A stretch of DNA of 64,000 nt from positions 5,394,001 to 5,458,000 of the forward strand of contig JAPFFF010000003.1 in the NCBI GenBank assembly GCA_039105265.1, read 5' to 3'. Source of the stretch: Tritrichomonas musculus (lineage: Eukaryota > Parabasalia > Tritrichomonadida > Tritrichomonadidae). How positions within the stretch are numbered: position 1 is the first letter of the stretch; every line of letters begins with the position of its first letter. Below are positions 39,506 to 48,563 of the stretch, piece after piece. Position numbers and translations under genes: made by a program. Below the pieces are notes generated by a model. The model searched no databases and was not told the DNA's origin. It saw only the letters and a program-made list of their open reading frames with translations.

Positions 39506-40669
39506 TCACATTTGAAGTGCAGATTTTAAACTATGAACGAGCCCAGATAATGAGTCATCTGTGATTGATATTCCTGAAGATCGTAAAATATTATCCAAAT
39601 GAAATTGAAGCGTTTGAATTTGATCGTTCAATGCTGCCTGCTCCCACATTTCATTCATAAACTGCTCCATTAAAATTTCATCTGGTTTAAAGCCATTTAG
39701 TTTTGGCCATATAATGGAACATTTTTCTGATATATCTTCAAATTTTGATATCTTATCGAGGAAATTAGATTGAACTCTATATGCATATCTTCTCATCATT
39801 GAATTTAAACCTCTTGCTTTTGTCAAAGATGAATCTATTCGAACATTATCATAATCAACTTCAGAATTTACGTCATTTTGTATCGATGGGGTTTTTATCT
39901 GCTTGATTTGCTCCAAGCTACTTTTAAACTGCTTAATTTTTGACTGAATAATCTTATCTTCAGATGACTGAGATTTTTTCTTTAATTGATCATTGCTTGA
40001 TGCAATGTCTTGCTGTAAATCCAAAATTCTAGAATTCAGTTCGTTGATATCAATTTCTAGATTTGAACATGTTTGATTTAGTAATGAATTTTCCATTTGC
40101 ATTTCAAATACTGCATTCGAAATATCCAACGGTGCTGCTTTATCAACATTGATTGAAACTAAAGTATTTCTTTGTTCGTTTGAATAATTATAATTGGCTT
40201 TGGCTTTTTTAATATTTTCTTTCAATTTTGAGATTTCACGCTTAATTTTATTATTTAAAAAAGATACTGATTGAGCTTCAATTCCTTCTTCAATAAGTTG
40301 CTTCATATCATTTAAAATAATAATTGAGTCTTTATTTGACTTTTGAAGGACTTCAATATAATCTTCATAAGCACGCTTAAGTTCAACTTTGGTTGATTTA
40401 TCATCTTCAATAGCATTTTCAGGGATAGAGTGATCAGAAAGATGAAAGGGATTTTCATCGCTGAAAGTATTATTAATATATTTTTCTTTTTGGGCTGGCT
40501 TGATTTTGGAATTTTCAGGTGACGGATTTAAATTTTTAGTATTTTTAGAAATTGGATTTGCTGCGGGAGAAATTTTTCTGGAATTTTTCGAATATTCACT
40601 ATTGTTTGTGCTGTTATTGGAATTTTTAAGCAATTGCTTTTTGCCTGATGAAAAAGGGGAAACTTTCAT
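39506..40669 (-). CDS. Coiled-coil protein of unknown function
   Basis: I do not recognise this 387-residue protein. Residues 1-85 are basic, rich in Ser, Asn, Lys and Pro (several NPSP/SPAAN-like phrases) and probably disordered. Residues about 95-165 and 190-260 are long amphipathic helices rich in Lys, Glu, Gln and Leu, typical of a coiled coil (LNSRILDLQQDIASSNDQL). A more globular helical C-terminal part (about 280-387) contains MMRRYAYRVQSNFLDKI and ILMEQFMNEMWEQAAL. The pattern fits a cytoskeletal or basal-body component, but no conserved motif proves it. A weak form of the upstream motif (TTTTGAAAAGTTT) lies about 30 bases before the ATG. Confidence 0.8.
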   Translation of the reverse strand: MKVSPFSSGKKQLLKNSNNSTNNSEYSKNSRKISPAANPISKNTKNLNPSPENSKIKPAQKEKYINNTFSDENPFHLSDHSIPENAIEDDKSTKVELKRAYEDYIEVLQKSNKDSIIILNDMKQLIEEGIEAQSVSFLNNKIKREISKLKENIKKAKANYNYSNEQRNTLVSINVDKAAPLDISNAVFEMQMENSLLNQTCSNLEIDINELNSRILDLQQDIASSNDQLKKKSQSSEDKIIQSKIKQFKSSLEQIKQIKTPSIQNDVNSEVDYDNVRIDSSLTKARGLNSMMRRYAYRVQSNFLDKISKFEDISEKCSIIWPKLNGFKPDEILMEQFMNEMWEQAALNDQIQTLQFHLDNILRSSGISITDDSLSGLVHSLKSALQM

Positions 40670-41158
40670 ATATTTTTAAACGTCAATTAAAAACCTTTTT
40701 TGAAAAGTTTATTTGATTAACGTATTTAAAGAAATTCAAAATATTAAGATTGATTAAATCAGTCTTTTTTTATTCCAAATATTCAATCTTGATAAGTAAG
40801 TGTTTCATTTATTAGCTAAAATCCAAACTTATCAAGATATTCACCAAGAAAAAAGCAATAATTTATATACATCCACCAAAGAATTCAAACTGAAAAAAAA
40901 CAAAAATCATAATTATCTTTATTTAACTAATATAAAAATGCAAATAAAGTGAAATATATAATTAAAATAAAATATATCAATAAAATTTTAATTAATGGTA
41001 TGCATATATTCTAAAATATTTAGATAAAATGAGTGGAAAATTTCGAAAAAAGTTATCAAAAAGTTTTTACTGACCTCATAACTTTGATGAAATTTTAAGA
41101 GATTTCAGAGCAATCGGACAAATATACTTTTAAAAAATTAAATTTTTATTTTTGTTAA
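40670..41158. other. Divergent intergenic region with two AAAAAGTT motifs
   Basis: This separates the coiled-coil gene (minus) from the CLU gene (plus). CGAAAAAAGTTA (41044-41054) and TCAAAAAGTT (41056-41065) lie in tandem about 95-110 bases upstream of the CLU ATG. CTTATCAAGATATTC and TCTTGATAAGT near 40790-40840 can pair. Confidence 0.45.
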
Positions 41159-44020
41159 ATGACTGAAGAAGCAAAAAAAGCACCAGTTACACATACAGAA
41201 ACAGATGTTTCAATGAAGCTTCCCAATAACAAGGTAATCAATTTTACAGTTCAAGATATTATTCCTTTTTCTTTGTTCGCTCATGCTAAATCAACTCCAG
41301 ACATGAACTGGTATTCGAATTTTTCAATTAACACAAACGATGGAAAAACGATTTTACCAGACACAGATCTTTCGAGCGAAATTGAAACAGGATCGATTGA
41401 AGCTCGTATTGATATATTACCATGGGACTCTAAATCAGTTTTTCAACATGCACAGCAATTCGCAAGGATCATTTTCACATTAACAAAACATGGTGATTGC
41501 TCTGATGGTGAAGAATCTCAAGTGTCATGGATTATTCGTTCTTTTGGTAAATCTACCTCAGGAAAAGTTCTATCTTCTGATGCAGATAGTAATGGAATAC
41601 TTCCAATAAACTTTCTTAAATCTGATCAGCCACGCCTTGTAAAATATTTTGATCTTGACACAGAGCAAGTTCTTTTACAAGATCCTAATTTATTCTATCA
41701 ATTTTCTGCAATTACACATGAAAAAGAAAAAATTATCATCAAAAGCTGCAAAAAAGGATTTTTCATTGATAGTGAAGGCGAAAGTAAATGTTACAATTCA
41801 CTTTATGAACTCTTCTCAGCTCACTCACCATTCTTCGCTGAAAATTCATCATTCGTATCAATGCGATGGAATTCATTACATATACTTGAAAAACAATCAT
41901 TTGAACCTCTTGATCGTTCAACATATTATGCTGTTTGCAAAAAATCTAAACTTAAGAAACTTGCTTTATTTAGCCGGCCAATTGAACAAATAAGTGGACC
42001 ATTGCGCGAATTTCTTCAGCATGAAGCTTTCCCAGAAAATTATTTATTAGCAATCAACGAAGGAGAAAACTTTTATCTTAGAATGATTTTCGAAGGAATA
42101 AAGAAAATTGCAAATGGAGAAATAAAATCAGTTGTTGAAGGTCATCGATCTTTTATTTACAAAGATGTTGCGATCTATGATATAGATGAATTTGCACCAT
42201 TTTATTCAAGTCCAAGTGAAGCACGCAAAGAAATAACTGGATTTGCTAAAACAGCTGTAAACATTCAATCAATTGACTCATCAATAGAAATTGATAGACC
42301 AATCGTCTTTGATTATCTTGGACAAAGGTATGTTGTTATTTACCACACAGACCAAAACTGCGTTTTTGGATATGGTCCAGAACACGATACTTTTCAGAGA
42401 GATGAGAGATACAGTGGCTTCGTTGAAAAATTAAAAGAACAATTACATATTGAAGATATTACAAAGACAGCCAGAGGATTCATTACAAAAGATGGAAAGC
42501 CATTACTTACTCAAATAGGTGTACTAACACCACGCGATTACAACTTCCCAGACCCTGAAAAACATGGTGGATACAGAATCAGACAAGAACTTATCCGTAA
42601 TTTTGAAGTATACCGTCAACTTATGGAGCATCAAGATGAGTTGAAAGAATTAGGTGGTATTCCTGAAGAAGATTTCAATAACTCGTCATTGAAAGATGTT
42701 GAAAAGATTAAAAAATTGAGCGAATTCAGAGCTGATATTATATATAAAGCACCTCATTTGACATATGATATAAACGCACTAACTGTCAATGATGAAAACG
42801 AAAAAGTTCCTGAATATTTAGTCGAAATGGCAAAATATTTAATTGATGTCGCAATTCCAAAATTCGTTGAAAAATTCGCAACTTCAACACCATTCACTTT
42901 TGATGGAAAGAAATTGTCTAGTGAAATGCACAAAAGTGGTGTAAACGTTCGTTATCTTGGCAAGCTTTTGCCACTAATTGGAAGATCCTCACCAACTCTT
43001 GATTCTATTTGTAAAATTATTGAATGTGAAATGATCATAAGATCTGTTAAACAAATTGGACGCTTGAATAAATGGAATCTTGAACAAATTCTCAGCAACA
43101 TTCAAAAAATTATCAATCAAACAGATGGATTTGACCAATTATTTGAAGAAATTTGCGCAGTATCAAATGAAAAATTCGGTGCCAAGCCAACTCGCCCTTC
43201 AGAATTACAATCACCATATCTTCGTAGAGGTTTGCTTCTTGCATTCGGAATTGTCCTTGTATTAAACGAAAATGGCGAATTACCACCATTAGAAAAAGAA
43301 AATGTTTTCCAAGTCAATCCTCATGTTAAATTCCAATATTCACAAAATGTTGAATTAAACTCAAGGATACAACTTGCCATTAATTTATATCAGTCTGACA
43401 ATCTCAAAAACGCATACAAATTCTTCCAATCATCAGCTCAAATTGCTGAGAGAATTTTAAGTCAATTTAACGAAGTTTTAATGTCATGCCACTTTTATCT
43501 TGGTTTAATTTACTTCCAACAACGCCAAATTGATCCTGCATTCCAGTCAATTCTCAAATCTTTGATTATTGAAGAACGATATACAGATGAAACAAATCCT
43601 GATATTGTCTTCAAACTTTCAATTCTTGGAAAATTGGCTTCAGCTGCAAGAAATCCACGTCTTGCATTTGCCTTTTTCTCACGAGCTTCAAAAGTTACAC
43701 AAATGCTATTTCCATTCCATCCATGGGCTCTCAGAACTACAGCAGACGCTGCTGAAGCTGTTTCAACAGTTGATGGCAATGCTGCTATCAATTATGCACA
43801 GAATGCAATCGAATGCTGTAAGAAAGTTAATGGAACAAAACAGATGCTTGGAAATGTTTATAGAATGGCTGCTGCTGTTGCATGTGAATGTGATAAATTA
43901 AACCTTGGATTGAAATTTGCTGATGAAGCTGCCAAATACGAAAGCAGCGAAGATTTAAGCAAAATAAGAGCGAAAATCATGCAAAAACAGAATAAGCATA
44001 CAGCTAAAAGAAAACCATAA
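41159..44020 (+). CDS. CLU (clustered mitochondria) family protein with TPRs
   Basis: This 953-residue protein matches the Clu/eIF3-p135 family layout. A ubiquitin-like N-terminal region (about 10-90) is followed by a mixed segment, then the CLU domain (about 330-490) with GFITKDGKPLLTQIGVLTPRDYNFPD and GGYRIRQELIRNF, the family's conserved core. The eIF3-p135-type helical segment follows (about 600-710: VRYLGKLLPLIGRS, RSVKQIGRLNKWNLEQIL, YLRRGLLLAFG), and then TPR-like helices (about 740-930) with AYKFFQSSAQIAERIL and YAQNAIECCKKV. In other eukaryotes Clu binds mRNAs for mitochondrial proteins and keeps mitochondria dispersed. If this organism has only hydrogenosomes, the target must differ. 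The C-terminus is basic (KQNKHTAKRKP). Confidence 0.85.
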   Translation: MTEEAKKAPVTHTETDVSMKLPNNKVINFTVQDIIPFSLFAHAKSTPDMNWYSNFSINTNDGKTILPDTDLSSEIETGSIEARIDILPWDSKSVFQHAQQFARIIFTLTKHGDCSDGEESQVSWIIRSFGKSTSGKVLSSDADSNGILPINFLKSDQPRLVKYFDLDTEQVLLQDPNLFYQFSAITHEKEKIIIKSCKKGFFIDSEGESKCYNSLYELFSAHSPFFAENSSFVSMRWNSLHILEKQSFEPLDRSTYYAVCKKSKLKKLALFSRPIEQISGPLREFLQHEAFPENYLLAINEGENFYLRMIFEGIKKIANGEIKSVVEGHRSFIYKDVAIYDIDEFAPFYSSPSEARKEITGFAKTAVNIQSIDSSIEIDRPIVFDYLGQRYVVIYHTDQNCVFGYGPEHDTFQRDERYSGFVEKLKEQLHIEDITKTARGFITKDGKPLLTQIGVLTPRDYNFPDPEKHGGYRIRQELIRNFEVYRQLMEHQDELKELGGIPEEDFNNSSLKDVEKIKKLSEFRADIIYKAPHLTYDINALTVNDENEKVPEYLVEMAKYLIDVAIPKFVEKFATSTPFTFDGKKLSSEMHKSGVNVRYLGKLLPLIGRSSPTLDSICKIIECEMIIRSVKQIGRLNKWNLEQILSNIQKIINQTDGFDQLFEEICAVSNEKFGAKPTRPSELQSPYLRRGLLLAFGIVLVLNENGELPPLEKENVFQVNPHVKFQYSQNVELNSRIQLAINLYQSDNLKNAYKFFQSSAQIAERILSQFNEVLMSCHFYLGLIYFQQRQIDPAFQSILKSLIIEERYTDETNPDIVFKLSILGKLASAARNPRLAFAFFSRASKVTQMLFPFHPWALRTTADAAEAVSTVDGNAAINYAQNAIECCKKVNGTKQMLGNVYRMAAAVACECDKLNLGLKFADEAAKYESSEDLSKIRAKIMQKQNKHTAKRKP

Positions 44021-44322
44021 ATTTATATCTTTATATTAATTATTTGGAAATAAATTAGAGACTTTCTTTATCTAATAAAGGTATTAATTACTACCAACGT
44101 TGCTAATGAATTTCTTTTATTTACTGGCACATCAAATTATTTTTGATCGTTTATTTCTGAAAAAAATATAGTTATTTCCTAGAAAGGAAGAACATTCTAA
44201 ATATATGAGAATATTACTAAATAATAAAATAAGAAGCAAAATAAAACCATTACAATAGATAACTACCGCATTTACTGAAATTATTTTAACATGACTGATA
44301 TTTTAATATAATGTGACAGAAA
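44021..44322. other. Convergent spacer, nothing recognised
   Basis: AT-rich 3' flanks of the CLU gene and of the convergent pseudokinase gene. No motif stands out. Confidence 0.5.
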
Positions 44323-45420
44323 CTATTTGATTGTATTGGTCAATTTTTCACATTTATGCCCTTCATAACAGAATGCACAGTATGGATGAAAACAATCATG
44401 GCAAATTTCAATTGCAAGTTTACCACAATCATGACAAACTGGACCATCCAATGATTCGAAAAAGTTAACACCAATTATTGCATCATCCATATATCTATTT
44501 AACTCATCCTTATCAATAAATTCATCATTAAAAAATTTTTCTTTGCTTTCCATGAAATCAGTAACAATTTGAACAAAATTTGGACGTAAATCTGGATCTT
44601 CATTCCAGCATCTTTCAATGAGTTTGCGTATTATACGCGGAATTTTCTTATCTTCAAAAGGAGGTCGTTGGCCTGAAGAAATAATGGTTTTAAATTGATC
44701 TATCGTTAATTGCCTATGATTTGAAAATGCTCTCTTTGTTGTCCATAATTCATATAGTATAATTGCATATGAATAAACATCAATTTTATTGGTATAGTTT
44801 TGATCTTTAAAAAGTTCTGGAGCACAATAATATGGTGTAACAATTTTAAAGTCTGTCGAACTTAAAGAAGATTCAGAGTTCTCAGGAAGATACTTTGAAA
44901 GATTAAAATTGGATATTTTAGGATAATAATTTTCATCTAGTAAAATGTTATCAGGTTTAAGATCTTGATGTATTACATTTTTTTGATGAATATGAGCCAT
45001 TCCTGCTGCAATGCCGAATGTTATTATTGCTCTCTTTGTTTCAAAATTATCTGGAACTAATCCATCATTTATTTTATCAGTAAGCTGAAAAAGGTTACCA
45101 TTTTTCATAATTGGAGAAATAATTGAATAATAATTGTGAGCTGGAATGGGTAAAGAATATCCAGTAATTGGTAAAACAGCGATATGATAGAAAGATGTTT
45201 GGATCATTATTTTATTGAAATAATCTTTTAAATCTTTTGCATTATTAATTCTTGTAAATCGCGTTATTGCAAAATATGATATATCGTCTTTTTCACGTAC
45301 AGTGTAACTGGCTTTAATAATATCGCCATAATCTCCACTTCCAATTATTGTATTTTCATATATATTGTATTCATCTAAATCAATAATCAAATCAGTTGAT
45401 ATTGATACCTTTTGATTCAT
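44323..45420 (-). CDS. Pseudokinase with C-terminal B-box-like zinc finger
   Basis: Residues about 20-300 of this 365-residue protein have a TKL-like kinase fold: glycine loop GSGDYGD, IHQDLKPDNILLD, a YYCAPELF segment and a C-terminal RPNF block. Three key positions are changed: the VAIK lysine is T53 (YFAITRF), HRD is HQD (151-153, catalytic Asp kept) and DFG is NFN (171-173). Without the lysine and the metal-binding Asp, catalysis is unlikely. The tail carries cysteines 329, 332, 340, 343, 348, 351 and 357 with histidines 345 and 355, spaced like a B-box or related double zinc site. It is probably a scaffold or signalling adaptor (inference). The gene is related in style to the 905-residue kinase at 10580-13297. 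Confidence 0.88.
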   Translation of the reverse strand: MNQKVSISTDLIIDLDEYNIYENTIIGSGDYGDIIKASYTVREKDDISYFAITRFTRINNAKDLKDYFNKIMIQTSFYHIAVLPITGYSLPIPAHNYYSIISPIMKNGNLFQLTDKINDGLVPDNFETKRAIITFGIAAGMAHIHQKNVIHQDLKPDNILLDENYYPKISNFNLSKYLPENSESSLSSTDFKIVTPYYCAPELFKDQNYTNKIDVYSYAIILYELWTTKRAFSNHRQLTIDQFKTIISSGQRPPFEDKKIPRIIRKLIERCWNEDPDLRPNFVQIVTDFMESKEKFFNDEFIDKDELNRYMDDAIIGVNFFESLDGPVCHDCGKLAIEICHDCFHPYCAFCYEGHKCEKLTNTIK

Positions 45421-45457
45421 AAAATATGAATAAAATATATTCGTTAGTTAACCAAAA

Positions 45458-45468
45458 AACTTTTTGAA
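45458..45468. promoter_or_regulatory. AACTTTTTGAA motif upstream of the pseudokinase gene
   Basis: A perfect copy of the recurrent motif lies 38 bases upstream of the start codon (the gene is on the minus strand, so it reads TTCAAAAAGTT in gene orientation). Confidence 0.3.
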
Positions 45469-46776
45469 TTGAATATTATTGTTGATGTTTTTCTTATGTA
45501 AAATTATAAATACAATGTTATAATGATATTTAATAACTTTATACTAGTATTTATATGATTATCGAGCATTTTTCAAAAGATTATAAATAAGCATTCCAAG
45601 ATATATGTCCAAATTATTTCTGAAGAAAAGACAAAAACTAAGTTAAATGAAAATATGATTATGAATGCATATTTATTTTTATTTTTATTTATTTTATATT
45701 ATTTCTCTGAATTTTTAATAAATTTATAAATGTAAATTTTTATTTCTCAAGATTAAAACCAAGAAAAACAAAAAGTAAAAATTGAAAGAAATTAATTTGA
45801 GAGCATTATTTTGTAAATATTTAAAAAAGTTTATATTCAACTTTTTTTTGTAAAAAAAATATAAATAACTTGCTTGTTTTTGGTATATTATGTGTATCCA
45901 ATAGCTATCATGATTAATAAATGAAATTTAAAGTTAATTCCTTTTCGATATTATATAATTCAGAAGTAAAAAAGGAAAAGCATCAAATTATATATTATTA
46001 GATCATATGTATCAGCTTTATGAAATTAAAATCATTTAAAGATTACAAATGTTTTATAAGAAAGTTGAAGCAATAAATAATTGAACATATTGAAATTCTT
46101 TATTTGTAATTGCCAAAAAATCCTTTTTTATAATGATTAAAAAGAGATTCTTTAATTAGATTAGATAAATCATTTTCAATTTAAGATATTTAATATCTAC
46201 AAAATTATAGAGGAAGTTCATCTCAAATGAGTCATCTGCCATCTGATAATCAAATCCTTTTTTTTTTTTAATTGATCATTAAATTCTGCTTTTTTGACTA
46301 AATTTTGAAATCAGAAAATTCACATTTGATTCATATTGCTTCATGAAATTGAAAAAGTTTTTTTTTTTCAATATTAAACTTTTTCAATATAATTATGAAA
46401 AGTTGAAAAATTGAATTCAACAAGCATTTTTTTCAATGTTCCTATGAAAATCTTTCATTATTGGGACTTATTGACCTTTAAAATGAAATTTAATTTGGTA
46501 TTTGATTATTGAAAATTTTTGAATTTTTCAATAATTATTCATTTTTTTTTTTTCATTGAAAATTTTCAAAATAAAAACAATTTTAATCACATCATTAATT
46601 GGGCATAAAGAGTTTTATTTTAAATAAAATGTAAAACTTTGGCATTACAAAACATGCAATACAATGCTGTTCTTTTATTTTTATGTTTGACTCAAAGAAT
46701 TATCTTTTTTTATTAATTTCATGATCGGATGTGATATGGCAATAAATTGATAGAAAATTTCAAAACATCAAAAATA
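45469..46776. other. Gene-poor spacer with inverted AAAAAGTT segments
   Basis: No gene is seen. Around 46340-46400 GAAAAAGTTT and AAACTTTTTC face each other across about 15 bases. T runs are frequent. A TTGAAAATTTTTGAATTTTTCAATAATT stretch near 46508-46535 can fold on itself. Confidence 0.45.
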
Positions 46777-47061
46777 CAGTATAGTAAAAAAATATGAAAA
46801 CGTAAAAATATTATTCAAAAAGTTGGAAAACAAGCTTTTTCATAATAAACACTCAATTTTTTTGAGTAAATATTGTTTTATCGTCATTTGAAAAAGTAGC
46901 TTTTCCAGCTTTTTGAATTTTACGAAAAAGTTCGAAAATCCATTTTTTCAAATGACGATAAAAAGAATTAGCCAAGCAAATTTGGCCTTATTTCTTTGAA
47001 AAAGTGTATTTTCCAACTTTTTTAGTATTTTTTGACGATTTCATATTTTTTTACTATACTG
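46777..47061 (+). mobile_element. 285-bp TA-flanked MITE, Tc1/mariner type
   Basis: The ends are CAGTATAGTAAAAAAATATG (left, continuing AAAACGT) and the exact inverse (right), each flanked by a TA (46775-46776 and 47062-47063), the target duplication of Tc1/mariner elements. Inside, AAAAAGTTGGAAAA is mirrored by TTTTCCAACTTTTTT, and TTATCGTCATTTGAAAAA by its inverse, so the whole element is close to one long imperfect palindrome. No coding capacity is present. It depends on a transposase elsewhere; whether the mariner lineage at 655-1223 could supply one is unknown because that copy's ends are lost. Confidence 0.88.
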
Positions 47062-47489
47062 TAGAGAAAATAATTTATATCTAATTAAATATTTCATTTT
47101 AGAAAAAATAATATTTTTGGTTCATTGTTTCAATTCTCAATAAGAAACTTTTTGTGTTTGTTAAAAATAATATTATTAATATTCAACTTCTTTGCGATTT
47201 TATTTAAATATAATATTTTCAATTCAACATCAATAACAATTGTATTTTTAATGATTTTAAGAATAGCCTGATTTTGGATGAGCATTGAATTTTTATTACC
47301 ATCTTTCAGGTTTTTCGGAAATTTTGAAATAAAAATTCAATAATTTTCCAAAAAAATTGAAATATTAAATTTATATTTATCTTCACTAATTTAAAAAAAA
47401 AAACAATAAAAGCATGAATTACCCTAAATTAAATGATTATTTATATAAAATATAAAACAAACAGTTGATTGATAAAAAATAAATTAATA
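47062..47489. other. Spacer downstream of the E2F-like gene
   Basis: AT-rich 3' flank with an A run near 47393-47404. Nothing else is seen. Confidence 0.5.
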
Positions 47490-48563
47490 TTATTGTTTCA
47501 TATGCTCTAAAAAATATTGCTTAAATTCTTTTCTTCTCTTCATAACCATATCAAAATCTTTATTTTCATTGATCAATAATGATTGGATTGACACAGCGTC
47601 AGTACCTCGATCACTAATTTCAGGCAAAACTTCAACTCTAAAAAATTGTTTTGAAATGACAACTTCACAAACTTGAGAAGTTCTACTCATCAATTCTACA
47701 GCATTCATTATATAAGAAATTTGATAAAGTTTGCATAAAGTTGTTTTATAACGTGATGATTTTCTTGAGAAAAAATGTGCAACATATCGAAGATCAAGAT
47801 GATCGACTTTTAATGCATAAAATAAAAGAACAAAAGAAGATGTTAAATTTGAGACACCTATGCATTGATCTATAGGAAAAATATCTGCTAATGAAAGGCT
47901 AGGGTTATTTAGGTTTTTTTGTTTAATTATCATATCAAAAGTATTCGAAATATTAGTTTTTCCTATCCATATTACAGAGTCAAGTGCACACTTTTTACAG
48001 CATCCAATTGATTCAAAAACATTAACTACGTCATAAAGTCTCCGTCGTTTGATTCCTAATGCTACTGAAGGAGCAGTTATTGATTGTTCTCCTTCGTTAA
48101 GCTCAAGATGTTGAATAAAAAGTCTTATCGATGTCTTAAATTCATCAGATTTATTTATTTCATCATTATTCACATAATCTTCATTCCCACAAAATTCAAT
48201 ATAATTATTTGTTTGGTAATTTTGTGGAATATTCTGATAGGGCGAATATCCATTATTTAAAATTGGATAGCTTATTTTAAAATCGTTTGAATTACTTATA
48301 TTCGAATTATTCATTAAATTCGAAAATTGATAGTTTGACAGTTGGCTATTATTTTGAAATCTCGAACTAGTTGAATTTCTTGTATTACTTTGGTTTACAG
48401 GGATAATAGAAATTGGAATATTGGAAATACTGGCGTTTGGAAGGGAAATGATTTGAGGAGAGAATTGGCTTTGCGGTGGCTGCTCTGGTGAAGAAGGCTG
48501 GTAAATAACGATTTGTGTATTTGAATAAGGGGAAAATAAAGGTTGAGCATAAAAGGTATTCAT
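47490..48563 (-). CDS. E2F/DP-like winged-helix transcription factor
   Basis: This is a 357-residue protein. Residues 1-135 are rich in Ser, Asn, Gln and Pro, low in complexity and probably disordered. Residues about 138-205 form a winged helix of E2F/DP type: SIRLFIQHLELNEGEQ, then ITAPSVALGIKRRRLYDVVN and VFESIGCCKK, then SVIWIGK. The R-R-R-x-Y-D-V-x-N-V block is the DNA-recognition signature of E2F/DP proteins, and IGCCKK plus IxWxG complete the wing. The C-terminal part (about 205-357) has helices with SLADIFPIDQCIGVSNLTSSF but no clear dimerisation or RB-binding motif. By family it should regulate cell-cycle genes. Whether it is an E2F or a DP partner cannot be told. Confidence 0.75.
   Translation of the reverse strand: MNTFYAQPLFSPYSNTQIVIYQPSSPEQPPQSQFSPQIISLPNASISNIPISIIPVNQSNTRNSTSSRFQNNSQLSNYQFSNLMNNSNISNSNDFKISYPILNNGYSPYQNIPQNYQTNNYIEFCGNEDYVNNDEINKSDEFKTSIRLFIQHLELNEGEQSITAPSVALGIKRRRLYDVVNVFESIGCCKKCALDSVIWIGKTNISNTFDMIIKQKNLNNPSLSLADIFPIDQCIGVSNLTSSFVLLFYALKVDHLDLRYVAHFFSRKSSRYKTTLCKLYQISYIMNAVELMSRTSQVCEVVISKQFFRVEVLPEISDRGTDAVSIQSLLINENKDFDMVMKRRKEFKQYFLEHMKQ

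Noticed and set aside
45421-47489. A hidden gene in the region around the MITE
   Set aside because: No frame over 60 codons exists, and the structure is explained by inverted repeats and homopolymers.
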